DNA of 64,000 nt from Streptomyces sp. NBC_01451 (GCF_036227485.1 NZ_CP109479.1:9548001-9612000), one strand, 5' to 3'. Shown: positions 1-10,827, counted from the stretch's first letter. A program made the numbers and translations. Notes: a model not told the origin generated them from the sequence alone.

Positions 1-1
1 C

Positions 2-295
2 GTGCGGTTCACCGACGAGGACGACGCCGCCCGGCTCGCCAACGACGTCGACTTCGGCCTGGCCGCCGCCGTGTGGACCCGGGACATCGGCCGAGCCCAC
101 CGCATGGTCCGACGACTGCGCTCGGGCACGGTCTGGGTCAACGCCTACCGCGTCGTCCACTACGGCGTGCCCTTCGGAGGGTTCAAGCAGAGCGGCATCG
201 GCCGCGAACTCGGCCCCGACGCGCTCGACGACTACACCGAGACCAAGTCGGTCTGGATCGACGAAGGCAACCCGCAGATGTTCGGCCGGCACTGA
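2..295 (+). CDS. Aldehyde dehydrogenase, C-terminal part (cut by window edge)
   Basis: This is the last 97 residues of an NAD(P)-dependent aldehyde dehydrogenase whose beginning lies before the window. The segment [12 protein letters not shown], the WVNAYR strand and the C-terminal [15 protein letters not shown] signature are standard for the superfamily C-terminus (cofactor and oligomerisation region). The catalytic Cys and Glu lie upstream and cannot be checked. A second, complete aldehyde dehydrogenase begins about 30 bases after the stop, so the two are probably cotranscribed. The substrate is unknown; the following CoA-transferase and short-chain dehydrogenase suggest a small aldehyde or acid catabolic operon. 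Confidence 0.88.
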   Translation: MRFTDEDDAARLANDVDFGLAAAVWTRDIGRAHRMVRRLRSGTVWVNAYRVVHYGVPFGGFKQSGIGRELGPDALDDYTETKSVWIDEGNPQMFGRH

Positions 296-328
296 CCCAT
301 GTCGACGCAGAGCGAAGGACTGATCAAC

Positions 329-1765
<1,437 letters not shown>

Positions 1766-1813
1766 TTCCCGTCCCAATCGGTCGCACGGACTGGGTACAT
1801 GGAGAGGCACGAC

Positions 1814-3280
1814 ATGAACGATCCTGATTTCCCGGTCGCACGAAAGCTTCTCTCCGAGGTCTGGGATTCCCTCGGAGGGGAGAAGGAGGCTGTCGACCGA
1901 GTGCGGTTCGAGGGGCACGGGGCCCTGCGGTCCCCCTTCGCGGTCACCGACCTCGCGGCCGCGTCCTTCGGCGCCGCGGGGCTCGCCGTCAGCGAGCTCC
2001 TCACCACCGTCGGCGTCGACGCGCCGCAGGTTCGAGCCGACCGCGTGCTCGCCACCGGCTGGTTCGATCTGCCCGTCGGCCCCTCACAGCCTCTCGACCC
2101 CGCCAAGAGGCACAAGGTAGTGCACACCTGGATGTGTGAGTTCCAGACGGCCGATGACCGATGGCTGCGCATGCAGGCCACCTTTCCGACGCTGCGTTCC
2201 CGGATCGCGCAGGCTCTCGGGACGAAAGAGGATCCGGAGGCGTTCGAAGCCGAGATCCGCAAGCATCCCGCCGAGAAGATCGAGCAGCACCTGGTGGACG
2301 CGGGCGCAGCGGTTGCGGTCAGCCGCACGGTGGGGGCATGGCGCCGGCACCCGCAGGGCCGGGCTGTCGCCCTGGAGCCCCTCGTCGCCATCGAGTCCGC
2401 GGGCGAAAGCGGCAATCCCTGGAAGCCCACCCCCGGCCGTCCGCTGGCCGGCATTCGCGTGCTCGATCTGACGCGGGTCATCTCAGGCCCGATGGGGACC
2501 CGGTTCCTGGCGGCGTGCGGCGCCGAGGTCCTGCGCCTGGACCGCCCCGGCTCGGACGAGAGCAGCGGCATCTTCGGTCGGGGCAGCGACATCATGCTGG
2601 GCAAACGCTGGGCGTTCTTGGACCTGAGTACGGCCGCCGGACGCGAGCAGTTCCTCAAGCTGCTGTCCGAAACAGACGTCCTCGTCCACGGCTACCGACC
2701 CGGCGGCCTCGACGGCCTCGTCGCCCCGGAGTTGCGCGCGTCCGTGCGTCCCGGTCTGGTCGAAGTCGCTCTCAACGCGTACGGCTGGACCGGCCCGTGG
2801 AAAGACCGCCGGGGCTTCGACACCCTCGTTCAGTACAGTAGCGGCCTCGCCGACGCCACGACCGCCTGGGCCCTCGCCGACCCCGAGAACCGTACGCCGA
2901 TCAACTCGCTGGGGCGGCTCGTCAGCGCCGACCGGCCCCGGCACCTTCCTGTCGAAGCGCTCGACTTCGCCACCGGATACCTGATCGCGGCAGCCGCAGT
3001 ACGTGGCCTGACGCGCAGGATCACCACGGGCGAAGGTTCCGTTTCCCGCCTCTCACTCGCCCGGACCGCGGAAATGCTCATCCGCGTGGGCCGAGGCGGC
3101 GACGAACCGGAGATCCGTCTGCCCCTCGACGGGACCTTCGGAGAGCGCGTCTTCGCCAGCGGCAACGGCCCGGTCAAGCGACTCCCGTTCCCCCTCTCGA
3201 TCGAGGGCACCCCGCTGTTCTGGGAGCGGCCGTTCGAAGCGGCAGGTTCTTCGACACCAACGTGGTCCACCGCCGGGTGA
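1814..3280 (+). CDS. CoA-transferase family III (CaiB/BaiF) protein
   Basis: About 488 residues. The central segment IRVLDLTRVISGP is the typical N-terminal start of class III CoA-transferases. It is followed by GAEVLRLDRPGSDE, WAFLDLS and DVLVHGYRPGGLDGL, all conserved in the CaiB/BaiF fold that moves CoA between carboxylic acids. About 200 residues precede this core, as in double-length members. The C-terminus is ragged and lacks the usual last helix, so a late frameshift is possible. The ATG at 1814 has GGAGAGG about seven bases upstream and is preferred over the ATG at 1799. It sits between the aldehyde dehydrogenases and a short-chain dehydrogenase. The acyl substrate is unknown. Confidence 0.8.
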   Translation: MNDPDFPVARKLLSEVWDSLGGEKEAVDRVRFEGHGALRSPFAVTDLAAASFGAAGLAVSELLTTVGVDAPQVRADRVLATGWFDLPVGPSQPLDPAKRHKVVHTWMCEFQTADDRWLRMQATFPTLRSRIAQALGTKEDPEAFEAEIRKHPAEKIEQHLVDAGAAVAVSRTVGAWRRHPQGRAVALEPLVAIESAGESGNPWKPTPGRPLAGIRVLDLTRVISGPMGTRFLAACGAEVLRLDRPGSDESSGIFGRGSDIMLGKRWAFLDLSTAAGREQFLKLLSETDVLVHGYRPGGLDGLVAPELRASVRPGLVEVALNAYGWTGPWKDRRGFDTLVQYSSGLADATTAWALADPENRTPINSLGRLVSADRPRHLPVEALDFATGYLIAAAAVRGLTRRITTGEGSVSRLSLARTAEMLIRVGRGGDEPEIRLPLDGTFGERVFASGNGPVKRLPFPLSIEGTPLFWERPFEAAGSSTPTWSTAG

Positions 3281-3343
3281 CTTCAGCCCTGTTCACACCA
3301 TCTTCTGTACAAGCAGTCCATCCCCACTGGAGGGTTCTTCACC

Positions 3344-4162
3344 ATGAGCAAGGTCTGGTTCGTCACTGGTACGTCGCGTGGCTTCGGGCGTGCCTTCGTC
3401 GAGGCGGCGCTTTCCCGCGGGGACCGGGTCGCCGCGACCGCGCGGGACACCGACACCCTCTCTGATCTGTCCGCCGCGTACGGTGACGCGCTCCTGCTGC
3501 TGAAGCTAGACGTCACCGACGGTGACGCCGTCTACGCGGCCGTCGCCACCGCCCACGCGTACTTCGGCCGACTGGATGTGGTGGTCAACAACGCCGGATA
3601 CGGTTTGTTCGGCACGGTCGAGGAGGTCACCGAACAGCAGGTACGCGACCAGTTCGAGACCAACTTCTTCGGCGCGCTGTCCGTCACACAAGCCGTCCTG
3701 CCCATCCTGCGCGCCCAGGGCAGCGGCCACATTGTGCAGATCTCCTCCATCGGCGGCATCGCTGCCTTCCCCTACCTGGGCGCCTACCACGCCTCCAAGT
3801 GGGCCCTGGAGGGCCTGACCGAATCCCTCGCCCAGGAGGTCGCACATCTCGGCATCAAGGTCTCCCTCGTCGAGCCCGGCGCCTTCGGCACCGACTGGGC
3901 CGGATCCTCCGCCACCTTCGCCGCCCCGATCGACACCTATCAGCCCATCCGTGAGGCCATGGCAGCGCAGGCGTCCGGTTCCGGTTCCGGAGACCCCGAG
4001 GCCGCGGCCTCCGCCCTCCTGGAGATCGTCGACGCGGAAGTGCCGCCACTGCGCGTCCTGTTCGGGGCCATGCCGACACAGCTCGTCAAGAGGCTGTACG
4101 CCCAGCGGCTGCAAACCTGGTCCGACTGGGAGAAGGTCTCCATCACCGCCGACGGCCGCTGA
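3344..4162 (+). CDS. Short-chain dehydrogenase/reductase (SDR)
   Basis: A classical SDR of 272 residues. The N-terminal TGTSRGFGRAF is the glycine-rich NAD(P)-binding loop, NNAGYG follows beta-4, and YHASK with the upstream Ser (QISSIGG) forms the catalytic Ser-Tyr-Lys set. The basic-residue environment after beta-2 suggests NADP(H). It resembles the large actinobacterial group annotated as SDR oxidoreductases of unknown substrate. It ends the plus-strand catabolic run and is followed by a strong hairpin, so transcription probably stops here. Confidence 0.92.
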   Translation: MSKVWFVTGTSRGFGRAFVEAALSRGDRVAATARDTDTLSDLSAAYGDALLLLKLDVTDGDAVYAAVATAHAYFGRLDVVVNNAGYGLFGTVEEVTEQQVRDQFETNFFGALSVTQAVLPILRAQGSGHIVQISSIGGIAAFPYLGAYHASKWALEGLTESLAQEVAHLGIKVSLVEPGAFGTDWAGSSATFAAPIDTYQPIREAMAAQASGSGSGDPEAAASALLEIVDAEVPPLRVLFGAMPTQLVKRLYAQRLQTWSDWEKVSITADGR

Positions 4163-4179
4163 GCCGCCGACAAGCAAAG

Positions 4180-4224
4180 GGCGCCGTATGGCTCTGAGCT
4201 GTCCCCTCAAGGCCGTACGGCGCC
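4180..4224. terminator. Hairpin after the SDR gene
   Basis: GGCGCCGTA at 4180-4188 pairs perfectly with TACGGCGCC at 4216-4224, with further GGC/GCC pairing inside. There is no T-tract, which is usual for actinomycete terminators. It lies 17 bases after the SDR stop codon and could serve both strands. Confidence 0.55.
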
Positions 4225-4365
4225 ATGTGCGAGCCTGGTCACGAAGGCATGGTTAGCCAAAGGTGTGTCGGTGGCGGTCCGGACCTTGTCTTCAGTGACA
4301 CCGGGTGCGGTCTCGACCAGCACGAGCCCACCCGGGGGACGTCGATGACGGCGGGGTTGGTGATG
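4207..4365 (-). pseudogene. C-terminal scrap of a CoA-transferase beta subunit
   Basis: On the minus strand the peptide GGLVLVETAPGVTEDKVR is the conserved C-terminal signature of 3-oxoacid/succinyl CoA-transferase subunit B. Just upstream, in another frame, TNPAVIDV (the matching preceding strand) can be read, so the fragment is frameshifted as well as truncated. Nothing of the catalytic part of the subunit is present. This is debris of a lost acyl-CoA gene. Confidence 0.5.
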
Positions 4366-4569
4366 GGACCTTCCCCGAGGTGTGGACATGGCCGTTAGAT
4401 TTACACTCCCTCCCGAACTCATCGACTCACCCCTACGGCCTTCCTCCTGGTCACGTGTGCCTTGGTCGGAGCACATGATCAGACGAAGGCCGTTCCTGCG
4501 TCCGGAGATTGTCGGGCTTGCGATCAAGTTCGGGGGCCGTTCAAGCTCACATGGGGGGCGCGATGTCAG

Positions 4570-4690
4570 AGATTGCTCAGTGGCTCAAGGACTAGGGAGC
4601 GCCGCGTCGGGTCCCCGGTCTGCGCCGGGAGGAAGTGGCTGTGCTGGCCGCGATCAGCACCGACTGTACCCACGAGTGGAACACGTGTGG
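4570..4690 (+). pseudogene. Remnant of an XRE-family (MmyB-like) regulator
   Basis: One frame reads PRRVPGLRREEVAVLAAIS, the highly conserved helix-turn-helix start of the large actinobacterial XRE/MmyB regulator family. The frame has stops on both sides and the ligand-binding half is absent, so only a decayed scrap remains. From here to 4787 I see nothing further. Confidence 0.5.
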
Positions 4691-4787
4691 CGAACATCCG
4701 CCGTCGCACTGGGAGTGAGGCGATCCGGTCACCGTGCCCGGCGAGGTGTCAGGCGGCCCGTCTCGGCGGCATGGCAGCCGAGGCCTT

Positions 4788-5204
4788 TCACGCGCTCGGC
4801 CGGGAGTTCTCGTCCGGCACCTCCGACACATGGGCGCTGACGATGCGCCAGCCGACGGGGAAACGGGTCCACGACTGCGTCTGGCGGCCGACGGCGTCAC
4901 CCCCGGGATAGGCGAACAGCGTGGTGACCACCGCGTAGTCGGTCCCGAACGTGCTGATTCTGGTGTCGAAGAGTTTTCTGCCCGGGGGAAACGGCGGTTG
5001 TTGCCGTCGCCAGTCCCGGATTTCCTCGATCCCGGCCTGCCGATCGGCGATGCCGAACCGGACCGTGTCGGGTGAGGTCCAGAAGTACCCGGTGATGCCT
5101 TCGTGGTCGTCGGTGACCAGGGCTTCCTCGTAGCCGACGAAGGCCGCCGTCACTTCGGCGACCGTCTGTGGCAGGTCCACATCCATCCGCTCTCCGTTCG
5201 TCAT
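4788..5204 (-). CDS. AtzH/HpxZ-like protein (DUF3225, NTF2-like fold)
   Basis: 138 residues with the cone-shaped NTF2-like fold seen in AtzH and HpxZ. Visible family elements are the early AFVGYEEALVTDD helix, FWTSPDTVRFGIAD, the IRDWRRQQP helix and a C-terminal WRIVSAHVSEVP strand. AtzH acts on 1-carboxybiuret in cyanuric acid breakdown; HpxZ is encoded in purine/oxalurate catabolism. The neighbours, a nucleobase-type permease and two BiuH-like hydrolases on the same strand, support a ureide role, though the exact substrate is inferred. An internal ATG at 5186 is an alternative start. Confidence 0.75.
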   Translation of the reverse strand: MTNGERMDVDLPQTVAEVTAAFVGYEEALVTDDHEGITGYFWTSPDTVRFGIADRQAGIEEIRDWRRQQPPFPPGRKLFDTRISTFGTDYAVVTTLFAYPGGDAVGRQTQSWTRFPVGWRIVSAHVSEVPDENSRPSA

Positions 5205-5298
5205 GGGTTCGATCTGTCCTCGCGCGCCCGTGCAGCCAGGTGGTCACCCGGCCGCACGGAAGTCGCCTTCAGCCGTCCTCAGCTGTGGTGAGCCATCG

Positions 5299-7035
5299 TC
5301 AGTCGGTGGCCGCCGATTTGTCCGGCTCGGCGGCCATGGTGGCCTCGTCCGGCAGGACGGCGGCGTCAGCGCCGGCCGGCACAGTTTCCGGGACCGGGTC
5401 AGGTCCTTGCTTGTTCGCCGGCTCTGGCGCCGCAGCCGTGGAGGAGCCGCCGCCGTGCAGCCGCTCGAGTGCCAGCTCCTCGGCGTCCGGCTCGCGGGGT
5501 GCCGGCCGGGTCAGAGCGAAGGTTCCGCACAGTACGGCGGCGAAGAGGTAACCGAGGCTGACGCTCCCGCTGGCGTTCCAGTCGATCTTCGGGGCGTGGA
5601 TGAGCCCGATGAAGGAGAGCGCCGCTCCGGCCAGGGCCACCCCTGCCGCCGGGACGAACCGTTTGTCGATGACGAACGCGACGAGCGCGCCCAGGATCAG
5701 GCCCGCCAGGATCGCGCCCTGCCCGAGGACCATCAGCCCGTGGTACACGACACCGGACGACTCCAGACCGGCCTCGCCGACCTTGGTCGCGCTGGTGCCG
5801 GCGGCCGCGAGGGCGTTGTCGATCTGGCCGACGGCCCAGGAGGCCAGGTTCGGCACAAGTGCCGCGACCACGGCCGCGGCGTGTGCCTTGGGTGAAAGCT
5901 GGAAGGCCTGGGCGCCGATGAGCAGGCCGATGTAGAGCAGGATGGGCACAATCGCGGCGACCGGGAAGATCGCGCCCAACAGACCGAACATGCCCAGGAA
6001 GCACATCAGGGCGATGACCGCGCCGGTGGCCAGCGAGTAGCCGGTGCGCCCGCCGGCCTTCTTCCACCCGGGGTGACCGACATACACAGCGGGCGGGAAG
6101 GGAGAGCCCAGCGCGGAGCCGATGACGGCGCCCGCGCCGTCGGCCAGCAGTACCGAACGCAGGTTGTAGTTGTCACCGGCGGCGGCGGCGCTCTCGACGT
6201 TGCTCATGCCCTCGGTGAAGTTGTAGACACCCAGCGGGATGGCGGTGGCGAGCAGCGGTGCGACGTCCGAGAGGCCGGAGAACAGCGTGCCGAAGTGGAG
6301 GCCCGGGAGAGCGAGGGTGATGTCGTCGGCCGCCGCTGAGACCGCAGAGCCGTCCATTGCCCCGCCGGCCCAGCCGATGGCGGTGCCCACCAGCAGCGCG
6401 GCGAGCCCGATGGGGATGTTGCCGGGCAGTTTCAGATCGGTCATGAGACCGATCAGGAGCAGCAGGAAGACCGGCAGGGCGATCCACAGGTTGTCCCACA
6501 TCTGGCCGGCTGGCCGCATGGAGATGAAGGAGACAGAGATACCGGCGAGGGTGCCGAGCAGAGCTGCCCGGGGCGCGTAGCGGCGTATGTAGGGGCCGAT
6601 GAAGGCCCCGATGATGACGATCACGCCGATGATGAAGGCCCAGGCGATACCGGCCTTCCAGGCCAGCAGCGGATCCTTGGTCTTGAGGTAGATCGGCAGC
6701 ATGATGACGAACACGACGATGAACATGTGCGGCACGCTCGGCCCGTAGGGCATCGCGGTGACGTCCTGCCGGCCCTCCCGCAGCGCGAGTCTGCGTCCGA
6801 GGTAGGCGTAGTAGATGTTGCCCGCGATCAGGGCGATGCCCAGCGCCGGCAGGATGGTGTGGAAGACGTCGTCGTCGGGAATCTTGAGGACTCCCAGGCA
6901 TAGACCGGTCAAAGTGAGCACATTGACCAGGACGTTGACGGCCAGTCCGAAGAACGCGTTGGTGTCGCCCCGTACCCACAGGGGGAGGGGCATGGGTCTT
7001 TTCTCGGTGAGGGCGGTGCGGCGGAGCGACAGCAT
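5299..7035 (-). CDS. NCS2-like (xanthine/uracil-type) permease
   Basis: A polytopic membrane protein of 578 residues with about 12-14 hydrophobic segments. The start LPLWVRGDTNAFFGL and the segments MPYGPSVPHMF and NFTEGMSNVESA match the bacterial group of NCS2-like permeases. The C-terminal 60 residues are hydrophilic, Ala/Glu-rich and probably cytoplasmic. The ATG at 7035 has GAAGGG nine bases upstream; the ATG at 6990 is an alternative. It is flanked by the AtzH-like gene and two cysteine hydrolases on the same strand, so it probably imports the nitrogen compound that they degrade (purine, pyrimidine, ureide or triazine product). The substrate is not determined. Confidence 0.85.
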   Translation of the reverse strand: MLSLRRTALTEKRPMPLPLWVRGDTNAFFGLAVNVLVNVLTLTGLCLGVLKIPDDDVFHTILPALGIALIAGNIYYAYLGRRLALREGRQDVTAMPYGPSVPHMFIVVFVIMLPIYLKTKDPLLAWKAGIAWAFIIGVIVIIGAFIGPYIRRYAPRAALLGTLAGISVSFISMRPAGQMWDNLWIALPVFLLLLIGLMTDLKLPGNIPIGLAALLVGTAIGWAGGAMDGSAVSAAADDITLALPGLHFGTLFSGLSDVAPLLATAIPLGVYNFTEGMSNVESAAAAGDNYNLRSVLLADGAGAVIGSALGSPFPPAVYVGHPGWKKAGGRTGYSLATGAVIALMCFLGMFGLLGAIFPVAAIVPILLYIGLLIGAQAFQLSPKAHAAAVVAALVPNLASWAVGQIDNALAAAGTSATKVGEAGLESSGVVYHGLMVLGQGAILAGLILGALVAFVIDKRFVPAAGVALAGAALSFIGLIHAPKIDWNASGSVSLGYLFAAVLCGTFALTRPAPREPDAEELALERLHGGGSSTAAAPEPANKQGPDPVPETVPAGADAAVLPDEATMAAEPDKSAATD

Positions 7036-7192
7036 GCTGGGATCACCCTTCGTCGGGTGGAGCGGTGGTCATGGCGCGGGGTGCGCCGGGTAGCGGGGTG
7101 TTGACGGACCGAGGCACCGCTGAGGTGGCGGTGCGGTCGGTTCGGTCGGGGGCGTGGCGCGCGTGTGGCCGCGACGTTGGTCCGCGGCCATG

Positions 7193-7933
7193 TCAGAGCG
7201 GCTGGCGCGCCGGTTCGCGGACGGTTTCCGGAGTGTCGGGACCAGTGGGCGATGCGGTGGCCAGTGCCGCCAGGAACGCGGCCGACTCCGCTGTCCAGCC
7301 GAAGATGCCGCCCTGCGCGGCCACCATCTCCAGGCCCGCCTGCTGGAATTGAGGGAAGTACGAGCCGACGCAGTCCGACAGCACCAGGCACTCGTAGCCA
7401 CGGTCGTTGGCTTCGCGGACCGTCGTGTGCACACACACTTCGGTGGTGACGCCGGTGACGACGAGCCAGCGGATGCCGCGGGCGGTGAGCAGGTCGCCGA
7501 AGCCGGTGGCATAGAAGGCGCCTTTGCCCGGCTTGTCGATCACCGGTTCGCCCGCCACCGGGTAGAGCTCCTCGATGATGTCGTGTCCCTCCTCGCCGCG
7601 GACCAGTATCCGGCCCTTTGGGCCCGGGTCGCCGATGCGCATGCTGGGGTTTCCGCGCAGGAGCTTGCTGGGGGGACAGTCGGACAAGTCCGGCAGGTGC
7701 CCTTCGCGGGTGTGTATGACCGTCATGCCCGCGGCGCGGCAGGCGTCGAGTACGGCCCGCAGTGGAGCGATGGTTCTCCGTAGTTGTTTCACGTCGTTGC
7801 CCAGGCTCTCGCCGAATCCGCCGGGTTCGAGGAAGTCCCGCTGCATGTCGATGAGAACGAGCGCCGTCTCGGCGGGGTCGAAGGGGAACGGGTAGGGGGC
7901 GGCCTCGACACTGAGCGATTCTGGGACTGCCAT
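7193..7933 (-). CDS. Isochorismatase-family cysteine hydrolase (BiuH-like)
   Basis: An isochorismatase-like cysteine hydrolase of about 246 residues. The catalytic triad is visible: Asp in [15 protein letters not shown], Lys in [11 protein letters not shown], and Cys in [33 protein letters not shown] is close to the substrate loop of biuret amidohydrolases and related ureide hydrolases. The ATG at 7933 is chosen because residues before it are low-complexity; the frame stays open to 8002. It has a paralogue immediately upstream at 8055-8789. Together with the permease and AtzH-like protein it suggests stepwise hydrolysis of a ureide and release of ammonia. Biuret as substrate is a family-based inference. 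Confidence 0.85.
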   Translation of the reverse strand: MAVPESLSVEAAPYPFPFDPAETALVLIDMQRDFLEPGGFGESLGNDVKQLRRTIAPLRAVLDACRAAGMTVIHTREGHLPDLSDCPPSKLLRGNPSMRIGDPGPKGRILVRGEEGHDIIEELYPVAGEPVIDKPGKGAFYATGFGDLLTARGIRWLVVTGVTTEVCVHTTVREANDRGYECLVLSDCVGSYFPQFQQAGLEMVAAQGGIFGWTAESAAFLAALATASPTGPDTPETVREPARQPL

Positions 7934-8054
7934 GGAGTGCCTGCTTTCGTCGAGGGGAATGGGATTCGACGCGGTCGGCTCGGACGGATTCGGAGCATGC
8001 ACCCGGATGTGCAGGACTGTTCGAGCGGTGCAGGGGCCCGTCCGGTGGGTCGGC

Positions 8055-8789
8055 TCAGGAGGTGGGCTCAGTCGTGGCGGCGATCAGGTCGTCGGCGGTG
8101 GAGACGCATCCGAAGACGCCGCCCTGCATGGTCACCATGTGCAGCGCGGCTTCATGGTTCGAAGGGTCCGTCGCGCCGGTGCAGTCGGAGAGGATCAGGC
8201 ATTCGTACCCGCGGTCGTTGGCCTCGCGCATGGTGGTGTGGACGCACACATCCGTGGTGATGCCGGTGAGGACCAGATGTGTGATGCCCCGGGTGCGCAG
8301 TACGAGGTCGAGGTTGGTGGCGTAGAACGCCCCCTTGCCCGGCTTGTCCACGATCACCTCGCCGGGAAGCGGGGCCACTTCGGGCACGATCTCCCAGCCG
8401 GGTTCCCCCCGGACCAGAATGCGGCCGCACGGTCCGGCGGCGCCGATCTCGGCGCCGATCTGCGCGGACCGCCAGCGCTTGTTCGCCGGCAGGTCCGCCA
8501 GATCGGGGGCGTGTCCCTCGCGGGTGTGGACCACGAGCATGCCCGTGCTGCGGGCGTGCGCGAGCAGCTTCTGCGTCGCCGGGAGCCCGGCCCGGGTCAG
8601 CGAGATGTCGTATCCCATCGTGTCCACGTAACCGCCGGGTCCACAGAAGTCCGTCTGCCAGTCGATGCAGAGCACGGCGACGCGGTCGGCAGGCACAGAT
8701 GTGTCGTACGGCCACGCGTAGGGCTTCGCGGTGACCGGGCCGACGATTGCTGTCGGATTTTGCGGGCTTATGAGCGTACTGTCAGCCAT
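8055..8789 (-). CDS. Isochorismatase-family cysteine hydrolase (second BiuH-like paralogue)
   Basis: 244 residues, same family as the next gene downstream. Visible motifs are the nucleophile-support Asp in [15 protein letters not shown], Lys in [11 protein letters not shown], and Cys in [32 protein letters not shown] corresponds to the biuret hydrolase-type loop but differs in the variable part, so the two enzymes may take successive or different substrates. The ATG at 8789 gives the expected N-terminus; the longer frame to 8855 would add an unlikely hydrophobic leader. It is the first gene of the minus-strand ureide set, so its promoter should lie in 8790-8900. Confidence 0.85.
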   Translation of the reverse strand: MADSTLISPQNPTAIVGPVTAKPYAWPYDTSVPADRVAVLCIDWQTDFCGPGGYVDTMGYDISLTRAGLPATQKLLAHARSTGMLVVHTREGHAPDLADLPANKRWRSAQIGAEIGAAGPCGRILVRGEPGWEIVPEVAPLPGEVIVDKPGKGAFYATNLDLVLRTRGITHLVLTGITTDVCVHTTMREANDRGYECLILSDCTGATDPSNHEAALHMVTMQGGVFGCVSTADDLIAATTEPTS

Positions 8790-8989
8790 TGACACCCCAA
8801 ACCGGTGAAGCGGTGCATGGGAAAGTAGCCACAACATTTCTGCCATTCCGTACATGGTGATTATGTGGAAATTAGTTTCGGCCGGACGATCGCCGCGTTA
8901 CGGAGAAATGACGCGGCCACGGGTGCGCGCAGGACCCAGCGCCAGAGCTTCTTTACGGAACGACTACGCCCTCCAGCGTGCGCAGCGGC

Positions 8990-9240
8990 AGCCTGGGCCG
9001 GTCAGGGCCGTCCGAACGGCATCCGTGTCGGCGGCGACCTTGTCCAACAGCGCGATGCCGACGGCATTGTCGTGCACGGACGCGGCGAGGAGGATCACCG
9101 CGATGCCGGTCTTGTCGATCACCAGGGTGCGCGGGGCCCAGGAGTTCCAGCGCTCCGCCGTCCCGGACGATGACACCGCGACAGTCCGGAAGTGACGGCG
9201 ACCGGTGCGGCGAGCAACAGTGGGCAGGGGGGGCGCCACG
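8990..9240 (-). pseudogene. Fragment of an IS5-family transposase
   Basis: The minus strand reads TLVIDKTGIAVILLAASVHDN, then LLDKVAADTDAVRTAL, which matches the middle of the DDE domain of actinobacterial IS5-type transposases. N- and C-terminal parts are missing and no inverted repeats could be paired. Between here and the lipoprotein (9241-9559) I find no gene. Confidence 0.55.
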
Positions 9241-9430
9241 ACGAGGACGGCGACCGTGCGGACGGAGGATCCGCTCAGCAGTCAGGCGACCGTGGCCATC
9301 CCCACCGACAGCGGCAGGAGCCAGGCCGAAGGGCAACGAGACCGAACCGATGCGTCCAGCGCGCAAGAACGGCGCCCTCGGTCTGAAAGCCGAGGGGCAG
9401 GAGCTCTGTCTGCAGCGCTTCCAGGGTGGT

Positions 9431-9461
9431 TGTGACCATATTTCGTCACTGGTGGGTCACA
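9431..9461. promoter_or_regulatory. Palindromic operator candidate upstream of the lipoprotein gene
   Basis: TGTGACC at 9431-9437 and GGTCACA at 9455-9461 are perfect inverted arms with a 17-base AT-richer spacer, about 100 bases before the lipoprotein start. The spacing is compatible with a dimeric regulator, but no regulator can be named. Confidence 0.3.
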
Positions 9462-9559
9462 GGTCGGAGTGAGGGAGAACTGCTGGCTCCACGGTCCTGT
9501 CTGGTTCGACGGGGGCGGCGAGGAGCCGTGCTCCGGATATCTGGGACTCGGGGGACAGC

Positions 9560-10228
9560 ATGCGGTACGTGAACGGAATGCGCGGTTCGGCGGTGGCGGT
9601 CGTCGTAGGCGCGGCAGCGCTGGCGGCGGCGGGATGTCAGCCCGGTGGGGTCGGTGCGGACACCGGAGTCGGCAGCGTCACGCCGTCCGGGGCCGTCAGC
9701 TCAGCGGTCTCCTCCTCGGCGCCCTCCGTCTCCCGGCCCACGTCCTCCGCGCCCGAGTCGTCCGCATCAGCTCCGGGTGGTTCGGCGGCGACCTGTTCGG
9801 CGAGCAGTCTGGAGGCGACCGCCCGTCAGGCCGCCGTGCGGCCGGCCGGTACGGGGACCGGGGCGGCCGTCGTCGAGTTCACCAACGTGTCCGGACGGAC
9901 GTGCCTCCTCAAGGGGCACCCCACGGTGGCCGGCGCCGGGAACGGCTCTCCCGAGATGAACGTGCCGCTCACTGTCAATCCGACCGGAGCCGCGGCGCCC
10001 GTGAAGGTGGCCCCCGGTGGCAGGGCGTGGGTAAAGCTGACGTTCGTGCAGGTGCAGGGAGAAGCCGACGGATACTGCGTGTCCGGTTCGGCGCCCGTGG
10101 TGTATCCCACGATGGTCGTCCGGCTGCCGGGTTCCGGGGCGCACCAGGTGGCCCTGGACGACGGGCAGTTCGCCGAGTGCGACGACACCGTGAGCGTCAC
10201 CGCCGTAACGGCGGTCAGGCCCTCGTGA
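9560..10228 (+). CDS. DUF4232 lipoprotein
   Basis: 222 residues. A short positively charged start is followed by a hydrophobic stretch and the lipobox LAAAGC with the lipidated Cys at residue 26. A Ser/Thr/Pro/Ala-rich linker of about 50 residues follows. The C-terminal beta-rich DUF4232 domain contains TCSASSLEATA, the FTNVSGRTCLLKGHPTV block and a late Cys pair (YCVSG, FAECDD) that may form disulfides. It should be anchored outside the cell membrane. The function of the family is unknown. The start has GGGGGAC just upstream. It stands alone between insertion-sequence remnants. Confidence 0.85.
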   Translation: MRYVNGMRGSAVAVVVGAAALAAAGCQPGGVGADTGVGSVTPSGAVSSAVSSSAPSVSRPTSSAPESSASAPGGSAATCSASSLEATARQAAVRPAGTGTGAAVVEFTNVSGRTCLLKGHPTVAGAGNGSPEMNVPLTVNPTGAAAPVKVAPGGRAWVKLTFVQVQGEADGYCVSGSAPVVYPTMVVRLPGSGAHQVALDDGQFAECDDTVSVTAVTAVRPS

Positions 10229-10449
10229 CCGATTCCAGCAGCAGCGCGCGCAGCAGGACGATGTCTCGTGCCGTATCAGGCAACGTTCGCCCTGCTGTGA
10301 TGTGACGTGCCCTTGATCGATAGGCTTCGAGGCCGTGTTGAGGCTGGTGATCCTGAGGGTGCCTTCATCGCCATCGGCGGTCTCATCGCTTCCTCCGGAT
10401 CAAGCAGATCCAGTATCGGCGTGTCCACCACTCAGGGGGAGGTCACACG

Positions 10450-10785
10450 ACCATGGCGGCTGTCGGCGACACGGTTGAACATCGGCGTTGTCCAGCGCCG
10501 ACTCGACGCTCCGCATCGAATGCACCACGCCCCAGCGGCTACACACCTGCTGGAACGCCTCAGAGGTGTATTCGGCGAGTTCAATTGGTCGTTGCAACAC
10601 CGGGCTGTTGCCGCGAGCGTAGCTGCTCTTCGAAGACCTCGCCCGGCGTTCGCAAACCGAGGGTCTTGCTGGGGCCGGTCGTTGATCGCCATCTGCAGCC
10701 CAGAGCGCGGCGGGAGAAGGCATCGTGGACGGATGTGAGGTACAGCTTGCCCTCGCCGGGTAGCCGGGCCACCTCCGCAACCCCT
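10450..10785 (-). pseudogene. Composite transposase debris (IS3/IS30-like)
   Basis: Three transposase scraps lie on the minus strand in different frames. GEGKLYLTSVHDAFSRRALG is an rve-domain start as in IS3/IS481 OrfB. KTLGLRTPGEVFEEQL is the C-terminal IS30-type block. YTSEAFQQVCSRWGVVHSM with SALDNA is the later IS3 catalytic-core segment. They are out of order and interrupted, so no active element remains. The surrounding 10229-10449 and 10830-10950 show no gene. Confidence 0.6.
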
Positions 10786-10827
10786 CATTTCTTGCGAGAT
10801 TTTCTGGGGTTGTCGCGTGGGTGCGGT
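10777..10827. promoter_or_regulatory. Palindromic element shared with the MFS/PKS divergent promoter
   Basis: GCAACCCCT at 10777-10785 faces GGGGTTG at 10806-10812. The latter begins a 22-base block (10806-10827) that is identical to 44633-44654 and, inverted, to 39955-39976. It lies about 125 bases before the first phenazine-cluster gene. It may be an operator shared by both clusters or a leftover mobile-element end next to the transposase debris. Confidence 0.4.
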
